This document shows, piece by piece, positions 55,593 through 63,667 of a DNA stretch of 64,000 nucleotides. The DNA is taken from positions 62,001 through 126,000 of the forward strand of contig CAVSMB010000026.1 in NCBI GenBank assembly GCA_963728925.1, read 5' to 3'. The stretch is from JBBPZA01 sp963728925 (GTDB lineage Bacteria > Actinomycetota > Thermoleophilia > Solirubrobacterales > Solirubrobacteraceae). Position 1 is the first letter of the stretch; every line of letters begins with the position of its first letter. A program made the translations under genes and the position numbers. The notes under the pieces were generated by a model that was not told the origin of the DNA, did not search any database, and saw only the letters and a list, made by a program, of their open reading frames with translations.

Positions 55593-56165
55593 ATGACGAC
55601 GACCGCGACCCCCACACTCAACGGGTCCTCCGCCTCCGATCCGGAGGCCGTGAAGGCGATCGCCCTGCGCAGCCTCGAGATCATGCGCGACGGCACGCGC
55701 GAGGACTTCGACGCGCTCATCCACCCCGAGGCGGTCAACCGCGAGGCGGTCGACGAGCCGCCGGCGACCCGGACGCCCGGGCCGGCCGGCCACTACGCCA
55801 CCGCGCTGTGGCTGCGCGACGCCTTCGGTGACGTGCGCTGGGACGTGCACGACGTGATCGCCCAGGGCGACCTCGCCGTGGTGCACTGCACCATGAGCGG
55901 CCGTCACGTGCGCGACTTCGTCGCGTACGGCGAGAGCGGCGAGGTCGACGAGGTCTTTCCCGCCACGGGCGAGCGCTTCGCGACGACCCAGACGCACTGG
56001 CTTCGCGTCCGCGATGGGCAGGTCGTCGAGCACTGGGCCAACCGCGACGACCTCGGCACCGCGAAGCAGCTGCGCTGGGTGCCGCCCTCGCCGGTCTACC
56101 TGCTGCGCATGGCGCTCGCGAAACGGCGGGCGCGCCGCGAGGCTCAGGCCTCGACGCGCGCGTAG
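55593..56165 (+). CDS. SnoaL-like ester cyclase family protein
   Basis: 190 residues. Contains a SnoaL-like fold core: AIALRSLEIMRDGTREDFDA, LWLRDAFGDVRWDVHDVIAQ, VHCTMSGRHV, HWLRVRDGQVVEHWANRDDL. Such proteins bind small hydrophobic molecules or steroid-like substrates and several are cyclases or epoxide hydrolases; the sequence does not say which. It is divergent from the broken AAA regulator by 77 bases and its 3' end overlaps the DivIVA-type gene by 22 bases. Confidence 0.82.
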   Translation: MTTTATPTLNGSSASDPEAVKAIALRSLEIMRDGTREDFDALIHPEAVNREAVDEPPATRTPGPAGHYATALWLRDAFGDVRWDVHDVIAQGDLAVVHCTMSGRHVRDFVAYGESGEVDEVFPATGERFATTQTHWLRVRDGQVVEHWANRDDLGTAKQLRWVPPSPVYLLRMALAKRRARREAQASTRA

Positions 56166-57013
56166 ACGTCGTCGAGCAGCCCGGCGCGATCCTCGAGGCT
56201 GAAGTTGGCCTCGAGGTAGCGCTCGGTCTCCTCCCGCGGCGTGCCCGAGAGGGCCATGTTCAGGGCGACGAGCCGCGCGCCCTCGCTGTCGGCCCCGGAC
56301 GCCTCTGAGGCGGGCGGCGGAGAGCCGGGGGGCGCCTCCGAGGCGGACGCCTCCGACGCGGACGCCTCCGACGCGGACGCCTCCGACGCGGACGCCTCCG
56401 ACGCGGACGCCTCTGAGGCGGCCCGCTCCGATGCGCGCTGCACCGAGGCGCCGGGCTCGGCGCCGGCCCGCTCCGTTGCGCGCCGCGCCGCGGCGCCCGG
56501 CTCGGCGCCGGCCCGCTCGGCGGCGTCGCCCGCCTCGCCCGCGAGGGCCGGGTCCCCGGCGCCCGTGGCGGCGCGCAGCTCGCCGAGCTCGCCCTCGACC
56601 GCCTCGAGGTCTTCCTGGAGGCGGGTCGCGCCCTCGCGAAGCCGCTCGATCAGGCCCGCGAGCTCGCTGTCGAGCGCGTCGACGCGCCCGAGCAGGCTTC
56701 CGGTCGCGGTGGAGACCCGCTCGACCCGCTCGCGCGACTCGGCGTCGGCCTCCTCGCGCGTACGTGCCGCCTCCTCGCGGGCCGCGTCCTCGATCTCGCC
56801 GGCGCTGCGCTCGGCCGCCTCGACGATCGAGCGCACGCGATCGCTCGCGGTCGCGGCGGCCGTCGGCTCGGCCGGGACGCGGTCGGCCGCCTCGCGCAGC
56901 CGCTCGACCTCGTCGGCGAGCCGGGAGAGGTGGGCGTCGACCGCCCTGGGGTCGTACCCGCGCCGCCCGGTCGGGAAGTCGCGCTTCTCGATCTCCCCGC
57001 GCTCCAGGGCCAT
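56144..57013 (-). CDS. DivIVA-like coiled-coil protein with repeat linker
   Basis: 289 residues. The first 40 residues match a DivIVA start: IEKRDFPTGRRGYDPRAVDA with the conserved R-R-G-Y-D and D-x-H-L. A long coiled coil follows (about residues 30 to 150: VERLREAADRVPAEP, EAAERSAGEIEDAAREEAAR, LIERLREGATRLQEDLEAVE). Residues about 198 to 227 are SEASA repeats encoded by a 15-base tandem array, and the end has a short folded piece (YLEANFSLEDRAGLLDDVYA). DivIVA-type proteins organise polar growth or division in actinobacteria. Start ATG at 57013. Confidence 0.8.
   Translation of the reverse strand: MALERGEIEKRDFPTGRRGYDPRAVDAHLSRLADEVERLREAADRVPAEPTAAATASDRVRSIVEAAERSAGEIEDAAREEAARTREEADAESRERVERVSTATGSLLGRVDALDSELAGLIERLREGATRLQEDLEAVEGELGELRAATGAGDPALAGEAGDAAERAGAEPGAAARRATERAGAEPGASVQRASERAASEASASEASASEASASEASASEASASEAPPGSPPPASEASGADSEGARLVALNMALSGTPREETERYLEANFSLEDRAGLLDDVYARVEA
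56331..56420 (-). repeat. 15-base tandem repeat array in the DivIVA-like gene
   Basis: About six units of GACGCCTCCGACGCG (plus strand) with slight variation at both ends encode SEASA repeats. The middle four units are identical, a sign of recent expansion and possible length variation between strains. Confidence 0.9.
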
Positions 57014-57035
57014 GGCGGGTGAGCGTACTCGAAGC

Positions 57036-57839
57036 TCAGGCGAGCCGGAGACAGTCGCCCTCGCGCACGACCAGGCCGTCGCGCACCAGGCCGTCGACCG
57101 CACCGGCGAGCCGCTGCGCCCCAACCTCGACGGGCAGCTCGGCGTCCTGGACCAGGGCCCGCACCACGCGCCCACGAACGTAGCGGTTGGTCGCCTCGAA
57201 CGGGGGCGCGCCGCCCCGCCGGCGCGACGACGGCGCCACCGTCCCGCGCGAGGCGCAGCCGGTTGCGAGCGGACAGGCGCCGCAGCGCGCGGCGCGCGGC
57301 CCGCACACCGTCGCCCCGAGCTCCATCATCGCCTGGTTGAACTCGGCGGCCCGGCGAGACGGCACGAGCGCGTCCACCCGCGCGACGAGCGCCGCCGGCG
57401 AGCGGGTGATCCCGTCGAGCCGCCCGATGACCCGGCGGACGTTCGTGTCGATCGCCGCAACCTGTTCGCCGAAGGCGAAGGAGGCCACCGCGGCGGGTAG
57501 GGCCCGACGCCCGGCAGCGTCGCGAGCCCCGCCGCCCCCCGCGGCCAGCCGTCGCGGACGACGACCTGCACGGCTGCCCGCAGCGCGGCCGCGCGGCGGT
57601 TGTACCCGAGCCCGCTCCACTCGGCCACAACGGCGGCGAGCGGCGCCTCGGCAAGCGCGCGCTCGTCCGGAAAGCGACCGAGGAAGCGCTCGTAGCGCGG
57701 CGCCACGCGCGAGGCCTGGGTCTGCTGGAGCATCACCTCGGAGACGAGGATCCGGTAGGGCTCGCGCGTCCGGCGCCACGGCAGGTCGCGGCGCTCGCGC
57801 GTGTACCAGCCGAGCAGCGCGGCGACGTCGGCGGTCATC
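57036..57839 (-). pseudogene. mutY: A/G-specific adenine glycosylase, one indel
   Basis: From the ATG at 57839: LLGWYTRERRDLPWRRTREP, VSEVMLQQTQASRVAPRYER, the helix-hairpin-helix LPGVGPY, then a break near 57500 and AAIDTNVRRVIGRLDGI (catalytic Asp region), EFNQAMMELGATVCGPRAAR, and CGACPLATGC with the four Cys of the 4Fe-4S cluster. It removes A opposite 8-oxoG. The C-terminal NUDIX-type domain is absent, as usual for short actinobacterial MutY. The break replaces the expected ACCGCC by CGCC (two bases short or one extra). The ATG overlaps the stop of the flippase fragment. Confidence 0.85.
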
Positions 57840-58444
57840 GCGCAAGCGCGCGCAGCCGTGCGACGGTCGGGACGAACCAGCGCCAGGGCATGCCGGTCAC
57901 GCTCTTGTAGGCGACCAGCGTCACGACGAACACCGTGGCGTAGGCGGCGCTGGAGACGAGCGCCGCGGCGGTCACCCCCCCCTCCGCGCTTGAGGAACAC
58001 GAGGAGCCCGGCGATCGTCACGGCCATCCCGGCAAGCTGCGCGGCGGTGGCGGTGAACGGCCGTCCGGCGGCATACACCCCTGCGCTGACGATCGAGGAC
58101 CCCGCGAACAGCACGGCGCCCGGAAGCAGGAGGACGAGCGGCTCGGCGGCGTCGGCGAAGCTGCTCCCGTACACGACCTCGAGCAGCGGGCGCGCGAACA
58201 CGCCGAGCGCCACCGCGAGGACCCCTGCGATCGCCAGCGTCGCGTAGAGCGAGCCGATCACCTTCGCCGGCCCGCGCTCGGGATCACGCGCGGCGTCGGG
58301 CAGCACGATCCCCGAGAAGGTGTTCGAGAGCGCGTAGACGATCAGCGAGATGTTCGTCGCCACGGAGTACAGCCCGACGCTCGCGGCGCTGACGAAGGCG
58401 GGGAGCATAGCGACGTCGAGCCGCGCGTTGACGTTCGCCGCCAC
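57836..58444 (-). pseudogene. C-terminal half of a polysaccharide flippase
   Basis: Reads ANVNARLDVAMLPAFVSAAS, VGLYSVATNISLIVYALSNT, VIGSLYATLAIAGVLAVALG and AAAGRPFTATAAQLAGMAVT, typical of the second half of Wzx/MATE-like flippases, then, after an extra G in a run of eight (57975 to 57982), VTAAALVSSAAYATVFVVTL and FVPTVARLRALAR. Frame opens at about 58490 (RIANAIRGHGVNVAANVN) without a start and without the first 200 residues. So the N-terminal half is missing. The bases 58445 to 58582 up to uvrB hold no identifiable gene. Confidence 0.75.
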
Positions 58445-58582
58445 GTTGACCCCGTGCCCGCGAATTGCGTTTGCGATGCGTGACCACCTCCACGAAGGTC
58501 CAGCTCCGCATCGAGTCCTGATACTCCGGTAAGTAGGTTCGCTGCGAGCGGCCCAAGAGGCCGCGTCCGGGACCGGCGCGCC

Positions 58583-60607
58583 TCAGGACGGCGGCGCGAC
58601 CGCCGCGTCCGGCGCCGTCGCGGCCTCGAACTCGCGCCGGAGGTCTTTGATCTCGTCGCGCAGCCGCGCCGCGTACTCGAAGCGCAAGTCCTCGGCCGCC
58701 GCGAGCATCTCCTCCTCGAGCTCGACGATCATCTTCTGTATCTCGTGCGGCTCCATCTCGCTCTGCCGCTGGCGCGAGCGCCGCCGGCCCTTGGGCACCT
58801 TGGACTCCGACTGCAGGAACTCGGCGATGTCGGAGATCCCCTTGACGATCGTCTCGGGGGTGATCCCGTGCTCCTCGTTGTAGGCGCGCTGGATGGCCCG
58901 CCGCCGGTCGGTCTCGCCGATAGCCGCCCGCATCGCGGCCGTCTCCTTGTCGGCGTACATGAGCACGGTGCCGGCGACGTTGCGAGCCGCGCGGCCGATG
59001 GTCTGGATCAGCGAGGTCTCGCCACGGAGGAAGCCCTCCTTGTCGGCGTCGAGGATCGCCACCAGCGAGACCTCGGGGAGATCGAGGCCCTCGCGCAGGA
59101 GGTTGACGCCAACCAGCACGTCGTACTCGCCCAGGCGCAGCTCGCGGATGATCTGGATGCGCTCCAGCGTGTCGATCTCGGAGTGCAGGTAGCGGACCTT
59201 GAAGCCCATCTCGAGCAGGTAGTCGGTCAGGTCCTCGCTCATCTTCTTGGTCAGCGTGGTGACCAGCGTGCGCTCGTCGCGGTCGACCCGCTCGCGGATC
59301 TCGTTCATCAGGTCGTCGATCTGGTTGCGCGACTCGCGCACCGTGACCTCGGGGTCGACGATCCCCGTCGGGCGCACGATCTGCTCGACGATCGTCGAGG
59401 ACCGCGTGCGCTCGTACTCGCCCGGGGTGGCCGACACGAAGACCATCTGCGGCGTGATCGAGAGGAACTCGTCGAAGGTCTGGGGCCGGTTGTCCAGCGC
59501 GCTGGGCAGCCGGAACCCGTAGTCGACGAGCGTCTGCTTGCGCGAGCGGTCGCCCTCGTGCATCCCGCCGATCTGCGGCACCGTCTGGTGGGACTCGTCG
59601 ATGAAGCACACGAAGTCGTCGGGGAAGTAGTCGATCAGGCAGTACGGCCGTTCCCCGGGCTGTCGGCCGTCGAGGATCCGGGAGTAGTTCTCGATCCCCG
59701 AGCAGAAGCCCAGCTCGCGCAGCATCTCCATGTCGTACTGCGTGCGCTGGCGCAGGCGATGGGACTCGAGCAGCTTGCCCTCGGCCTCGAGCTCGGAGCA
59801 GCGCTCGTTGAGCTCGACGCCGATCTGGGCGACCGCGTCGCCCATCTTGCCCTCCTGGACGTTGTAGTGCGTGGCCGGCCACACGGCGACGTGGGCCAGC
59901 TCGTCCTTGAGGACCTCGCCGGTCAGCGGGTCGAAGTGCTGGAGGCGCTCGACCTCGTCGCCGAACATGAGCGCGCGGAAGGCGGTCTCCTCGTAGGCGG
60001 GGAAGACCTCGAGCGTCTCGCCCCGCACGCGGAAGGTGCCGCGCCCCAGCGCGCCGGTGGTGCGCTGGTACTGGTTGGCCACGAGCTTGCGCAGCAGCTC
60101 GTCGCGGTCGATCACGTCGCCGGGGCGCAGGATCTGGACGCGCGCGTCGTACGTCTCGGGCGAGCCGAGGCCGAAGATGCACGAGACCGAGGCGACGATG
60201 AGAACGTCGCGGCGGGCGAAGAGCCCGGCGGTGGCCGCGTGGCGAAGGCGGTCGATCTCCTGGTTGATGGCCGAGTCCTTCTCGATGTAGAGGTCCCGGC
60301 TCGGGACGTAGGCCTCGGGCTGGTAGTAGTCGTAGTAGGAGACGAAGTACTCCACCGCGTTGTCGGGGAAGTAGGTACGGAACTCGTTGCAGAGCTGCGC
60401 GGCGAGCGTCTTGTTGTGGGCGATGACCAGTGACGGCTTCTGGACCTTCTCGACGACGCCGGCCATCGCCATCGTCTTGCCCGTGCCCGTGGCGCCGAGC
60501 AGCGTCGTCGCGCGCTCGCCCGCCTCGATCGCCTCCGCAATCGCGTCGATCGCCTTGGGCTGGTCAGCTGTCGGCGAGTAGGCGCTGTCGAGGCGGAACG
60601 GCGGCAT
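58583..60607 (-). CDS. uvrB: Excinuclease ABC subunit B
   Basis: 674 residues from the ATG at 60607 (an in-frame GTG-led extension to 60661 is not conserved). Helicase-like damage verification subunit of nucleotide excision repair. Motifs: TTLLGATGTGKTMAMAGV (Walker A), the beta-hairpin YYDYYQPEAYVP, CFIDESHQTVPQIGGM (DExx), LTKKMSEDLTDYLLEMG, GVNLLREGLDLPEVSLVAIL and QTIGRAARNV. The C-terminal UVR domain IVELEEEMLAAAEDLRFEYA interacts with UvrC. Intact. The 5' end overlaps antisense a small remnant starting at 60606. Confidence 0.98.
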   Translation of the reverse strand: MPPFRLDSAYSPTADQPKAIDAIAEAIEAGERATTLLGATGTGKTMAMAGVVEKVQKPSLVIAHNKTLAAQLCNEFRTYFPDNAVEYFVSYYDYYQPEAYVPSRDLYIEKDSAINQEIDRLRHAATAGLFARRDVLIVASVSCIFGLGSPETYDARVQILRPGDVIDRDELLRKLVANQYQRTTGALGRGTFRVRGETLEVFPAYEETAFRALMFGDEVERLQHFDPLTGEVLKDELAHVAVWPATHYNVQEGKMGDAVAQIGVELNERCSELEAEGKLLESHRLRQRTQYDMEMLRELGFCSGIENYSRILDGRQPGERPYCLIDYFPDDFVCFIDESHQTVPQIGGMHEGDRSRKQTLVDYGFRLPSALDNRPQTFDEFLSITPQMVFVSATPGEYERTRSSTIVEQIVRPTGIVDPEVTVRESRNQIDDLMNEIRERVDRDERTLVTTLTKKMSEDLTDYLLEMGFKVRYLHSEIDTLERIQIIRELRLGEYDVLVGVNLLREGLDLPEVSLVAILDADKEGFLRGETSLIQTIGRAARNVAGTVLMYADKETAAMRAAIGETDRRRAIQRAYNEEHGITPETIVKGISDIAEFLQSESKVPKGRRRSRQRQSEMEPHEIQKMIVELEEEMLAAAEDLRFEYAARLRDEIKDLRREFEAATAPDAAVAPPS

Positions 60608-60746
60608 GGCCCAATTGACGATAGCGGCGGGCGGGATCTGGCTCCTGATCGGGCTGGTCATCTACTTCGCCTACGGGATGCGCAACTCGCGCCTGCGCCG
60701 CGGCGAGGCGGTCGGGGATCCGGAGAAGGAGCTCGAGAAGGGCTGA
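60606..60746 (+). pseudogene. C-terminal fragment of an amino-acid permease
   Basis: A 47-codon plus-strand open frame begins AQLTIAAGGIWLLIGLVIYF and continues AYGMRNSRLRRGEAVGD. The W-x-x-x-G-L-x-I-Y-F-x-Y-G-x-x-x-S-x-L-R pattern, one helix then a short basic tail, is the usual last helix of APC family permeases. The upstream bases belong to uvrB on the other strand, so the rest of the permease is gone. An independent one-helix protein is an alternative reading but the match to the permease end is specific. Confidence 0.65.
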
Positions 60747-60762
60747 ACCGCTCCGGCGGGGC

Positions 60763-61422
60763 CTACAGGCCCAGTTCCGAGGCGTACTCCCTGCGGTACT
60801 TCTTGCGCGCCGCCATGACCCGCTGGACGTAGTCCCGGGTCTCGGCGAACGGGATCTCGGCGACGCGGAAGCCGCGGTCGTCCCCGCGCGCTCTCACGAG
60901 CCAGGAGTCGACGTTCCCCTCGCCGGCGTTGTAGGCGGCGATCGCGAGCACGTCGTTGCCGCCGTAGCGCCGGAGCAGGTAGCGCAGGTGGTAGCTGCCG
61001 TAGGCGATGTTCACCTGCGGGTCGCCGAGGTCCTCGACGCGGAAGTTCGTCGCGCCGGAGCGACGCGCGATGTCCCGGGCCGTCTCGGGCGTGACCTGCA
61101 TGAGGCCCTTCGCGCCGGCCGGCGAGGTCTGGTCGCGGAACTTGGACTCGGCGTAGATGACCGCGGCGATGAGCGCCGGATCGAGGTCCTTGTCGCCCGC
61201 CTGCTGCCGGATGATGTCCTCGTGGCGCAGCGGCAGCGTCACCGCCTCCTTGACCGCGCGGTCGAGCATCGGCGCGACGAGCACCACGCCCAGGGCGAGC
61301 AGCGCAGCCGCTGCGAGCCACACGAACGCGCGCCGGCGGCGCACGGCCGCGCGCGAGCGGCGCGGGCGAGCCGGGCGGCGGCGGGCGGCGGCGGAGGTTG
61401 CGGGCAGACGGCGGGTGCTCAT
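60763..61422 (-). CDS. Lytic transglycosylase with SLT domain
   Basis: 219 residues. A basic N-terminus, one membrane anchor (AFVWLAAAALLALGVVLVAP), then an SLT-type domain: LDPALIAAVIYAESKFRDQT (catalytic Glu in AES-KF), SPAGAKGLMQVTPETARDIA and VLAIAAYNAGEGNVDSWL. It cuts the glycan strands of peptidoglycan outside the membrane. Complete for the short actinobacterial type. The start overlaps the stop of coaE by 4 bases (ATGA). Confidence 0.92.
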   Translation of the reverse strand: MSTRRLPATSAAARRRPARPRRSRAAVRRRRAFVWLAAAALLALGVVLVAPMLDRAVKEAVTLPLRHEDIIRQQAGDKDLDPALIAAVIYAESKFRDQTSPAGAKGLMQVTPETARDIARRSGATNFRVEDLGDPQVNIAYGSYHLRYLLRRYGGNDVLAIAAYNAGEGNVDSWLVRARGDDRGFRVAEIPFAETRDYVQRVMAARKKYRREYASELGL

Positions 61423-62009
61423 GGCGTCAGCTTGTCAAGGACCGCCGACAGTCTCGCCTCGAGCTCTGCGACCGTCCCGTCGTTGACGATCGCGTAGGTC
61501 GCTCGTTGCGCCTTTTCCCTCTGCGTGAGCTGCCGGGCGACGCGCTCGTCGACCGCCTCGTGGCCGCGGCCGGCCGCGCGGCCCGCGCGCAGCGCCTCGT
61601 CGGCGACGATCGCGACCGTCGCGTCGAAGGCGGCCTCCATGCCCGCCTCGAACAGAAGCGGGACCTCGACGACGGCGGCTCGCGGCGCAGGATCGAGCGA
61701 TCCGGCCTCGTCGCGCCACGCGGCCACGCGGGCCCCGACGCGGGGCCACAGCTCGCCCTCCAGCCAGCGCCGGTCCTCCTCGCAGGCGAAGGCACGGCGC
61801 GCCACGGCGGCGCGGTCGACGGTCCCGTCGGCGCCGATCACCTCGCCGCCCCAGCGCCCCTCCAGCACGTCGCGGAGCTCCTGCGAGGCGTACAGCTCGT
61901 GGACGACGGAGTCGGTGGACAGCGTCGCCGCCCCCAGGCGCTCCAGCGCGGCGAGCGCGGTCGACTTGCCCGAGCCGACACCGCCCGTCAATCCGACGAA
62001 CGGGACCAT
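61419..62009 (-). CDS. coaE: Dephospho-CoA kinase
   Basis: 196 residues. Adds the last phosphate to dephospho-CoA. P-loop LTGGVGSGKST at about residues 7 to 17; then LSTDSVVHELY (the D-x-D-x-x-x-x-x-L-Y loop), VVEVPLLFEAGMEAAFD and VARQLTQREKAQRATYAIVN, the lid and adenine-binding segments. The C-terminal fusion found in mycobacteria (a GrpB-like domain) is absent. Intact. It lies between rpsA and the transglycosylase, an order often seen in actinobacteria, and complements panC and panB at 43 kb in the same pathway. Confidence 0.96.
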   Translation of the reverse strand: MVPFVGLTGGVGSGKSTALAALERLGAATLSTDSVVHELYASQELRDVLEGRWGGEVIGADGTVDRAAVARRAFACEEDRRWLEGELWPRVGARVAAWRDEAGSLDPAPRAAVVEVPLLFEAGMEAAFDATVAIVADEALRAGRAAGRGHEAVDERVARQLTQREKAQRATYAIVNDGTVAELEARLSAVLDKLTP

Positions 62010-62023
62010 CCGGCGCGGAGTGA

Positions 62024-63601
62024 CTAGGCGGAGGGCGCTTCGTCGGAGGCCGGGACCGGCTCGTCGTCGGCCGGCTCGTCGCCGACCGGAGCCTCGCCGA
62101 CCGGAGCCTCGCCGACCGGAGCGCCGTCGACCGGAGCCTCGCCGACCGGAGCCTCGTCGACGGGCGTTTCTTCGACCGGAGCCTCGTCAACGGGGGCTTC
62201 TTCGACCGGCGCCTCATCGACCGGAGCGTTCGTGATCGGCGTCTCGCCCGGTGCGTCGACCACCGGAGCGTCCGGGGTCGGCGAATCGGCGAGCGCCTCG
62301 CCGGCGGCGACGGGCCCGTCGACCAGCGTGTCATCGGCGGCGACCGCCTCGTCGGGCACCGGCGGCACGTCGGCGCCGGCGAAGACTTCCTCGGAGAGCC
62401 CGAGGTCGGGCATGTCGTCGAGGTCGCCCGCCTCGCCGGCGCCGGCCTCACCGCCCGAGCGGTGGACCGGCAGCTCCTGACCCTCGACGCGCTTGATCGA
62501 CAGCGAGAGGCGGCGGCGCTCGGAGTCGATCTCGAGGATCTTCACCCGCACGGTGTCGCCGGGCTGGATGATCTCGCGGGGGTTCTCGACGTGGTGCTGG
62601 GCGAGCTCTGAGATGTGGACGAGGCCCTCGACCCCGTCGAGGATCTCGACGAAGGCGCCGAAGGTGACGACCTTGGTGACCGTGCCCTCGAGCTCGTCGC
62701 CGACGTTGTAGGTGTCGACGACCCGCTGCCACGGGTCCTCCTGGGTCTGCTTGAGGCCGAGCGAGATGCGCTGGCGGTCGCGGTCGACGTCTAGCACCTT
62801 GACCTGCACGGGGTCCCCGATCGACAGGACCTCGCTCGGATGGTTCACGTGCGACCAGGACAGCTCGGAGATGTGGATCAGGCCGTCGATGCCGTCGAGG
62901 TCGACGAAGGCGCCGAAGTCGACGATGTTGGAGATGCGGCCCTCGACGATCAGGCCGGGCTGGAGGCGGTCGAGGATCTCCTGGCGCTGTTCCTTGCGCT
63001 CCTCCTCGAGCACGGCGCGGCGCGAGAGCACGACGTTGTTGCGCGAGCGGTTGAGCTCGATGACCTTGCACTCGATCTCGCCGTTGAGGTACTCGTCCAG
63101 ATGCGGGACCCGGCGGATGTCAACGAGCGAGGCGGGCAGGAAGCCGCGCACCCCGAGGTCGACGATCAGGCCGCCCTTGACGACCTCGATGACCGTGCCG
63201 ATCACCGGCTCGCCCGACTCGGCCGCCGCCTCGATGCGCCGCCACGCCTTCTCGAAGCGGGCGCGCTTCTTGGACAGGATCAGCCGGCCGTCCTGGTCCT
63301 CCTTGGTGAGGACCAGCGCGTCGACCTCCTCGCCGAGCGCGACCTCGTCACCGGGATCGACGGCCTTGCGGATCGACAGCTCGTTGGAGGGGATGACCCC
63401 CTCGCTCTTGTAGCCGATGTCGATGAGCACCTCGTCGGCGTCGATGCGCACGACGTTGCCCGTGACGACGTCACCCTCGTCGAAGGGGGTGATGGTCGCG
63501 TCGTAGTTGGGGACGACCTGGCCGTCGATCTCCAGCAGCAGGCCGTCCGACCCGGCGACGACGTGCGCCTCCGGGGGTAGTGCGGTGGTGGTCTCCGCCA
63601 T
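62024..63601 (-). CDS. rpsA: Ribosomal protein S1
   Basis: 525 residues. Four S1 RNA-binding repeats: from about 38 (GDVVTGNVVRIDADEVLIDI), 124 (GEPVIGTVIEVVKGGLIVDL), 209 (GLIVEGRISNIVDFGAFVDL) and 294 (GDELEGTVTKVVTFGAFVEI). This is the normal actinobacterial four-domain type. After residue 390 the protein has an unusual acidic tail with many APVDEAPVEE-like repeats (about 100 residues) that is not part of the ribosome-binding fold. Strong divergent spacing to the oxidoreductase at 63668. Start ATG at 63601. Confidence 0.97.
   Translation of the reverse strand: MAETTTALPPEAHVVAGSDGLLLEIDGQVVPNYDATITPFDEGDVVTGNVVRIDADEVLIDIGYKSEGVIPSNELSIRKAVDPGDEVALGEEVDALVLTKEDQDGRLILSKKRARFEKAWRRIEAAAESGEPVIGTVIEVVKGGLIVDLGVRGFLPASLVDIRRVPHLDEYLNGEIECKVIELNRSRNNVVLSRRAVLEEERKEQRQEILDRLQPGLIVEGRISNIVDFGAFVDLDGIDGLIHISELSWSHVNHPSEVLSIGDPVQVKVLDVDRDRQRISLGLKQTQEDPWQRVVDTYNVGDELEGTVTKVVTFGAFVEILDGVEGLVHISELAQHHVENPREIIQPGDTVRVKILEIDSERRRLSLSIKRVEGQELPVHRSGGEAGAGEAGDLDDMPDLGLSEEVFAGADVPPVPDEAVAADDTLVDGPVAAGEALADSPTPDAPVVDAPGETPITNAPVDEAPVEEAPVDEAPVEETPVDEAPVGEAPVDGAPVGEAPVGEAPVGDEPADDEPVPASDEAPSA
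62088..62230 (-). repeat. Degenerate tandem repeat in the rpsA tail
   Basis: Units of roughly 15 bases (GACCGGAGCCTCGCC and variants) encode APVGEAP/APVDEAP/APVEEAP. About nine copies with substitutions mostly at third positions and at the acidic residue. Confidence 0.8.
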
Positions 63602-63667
63602 TCGCCGGGAGGTTAGCGAACCCCGCCTTCTCATCCCGCGCGAGGACCGGCTGCGTACCATGCCCGG

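Noticed and set aside
56331..56420. CRISPR-like array
   Set aside because: The 15-base units are contiguous without spacers and keep the reading frame of the DivIVA-like protein.
58745..60433. A 562-codon plus-strand open frame over uvrB
   Set aside because: Fully antisense to the intact uvrB; the translation is Val/Leu/Asp/Gly-rich without conserved segments.
62088..62230. CRISPR-like array in the rpsA region
   Set aside because: Units are in frame, degenerate and without spacers; they are coding repeats.
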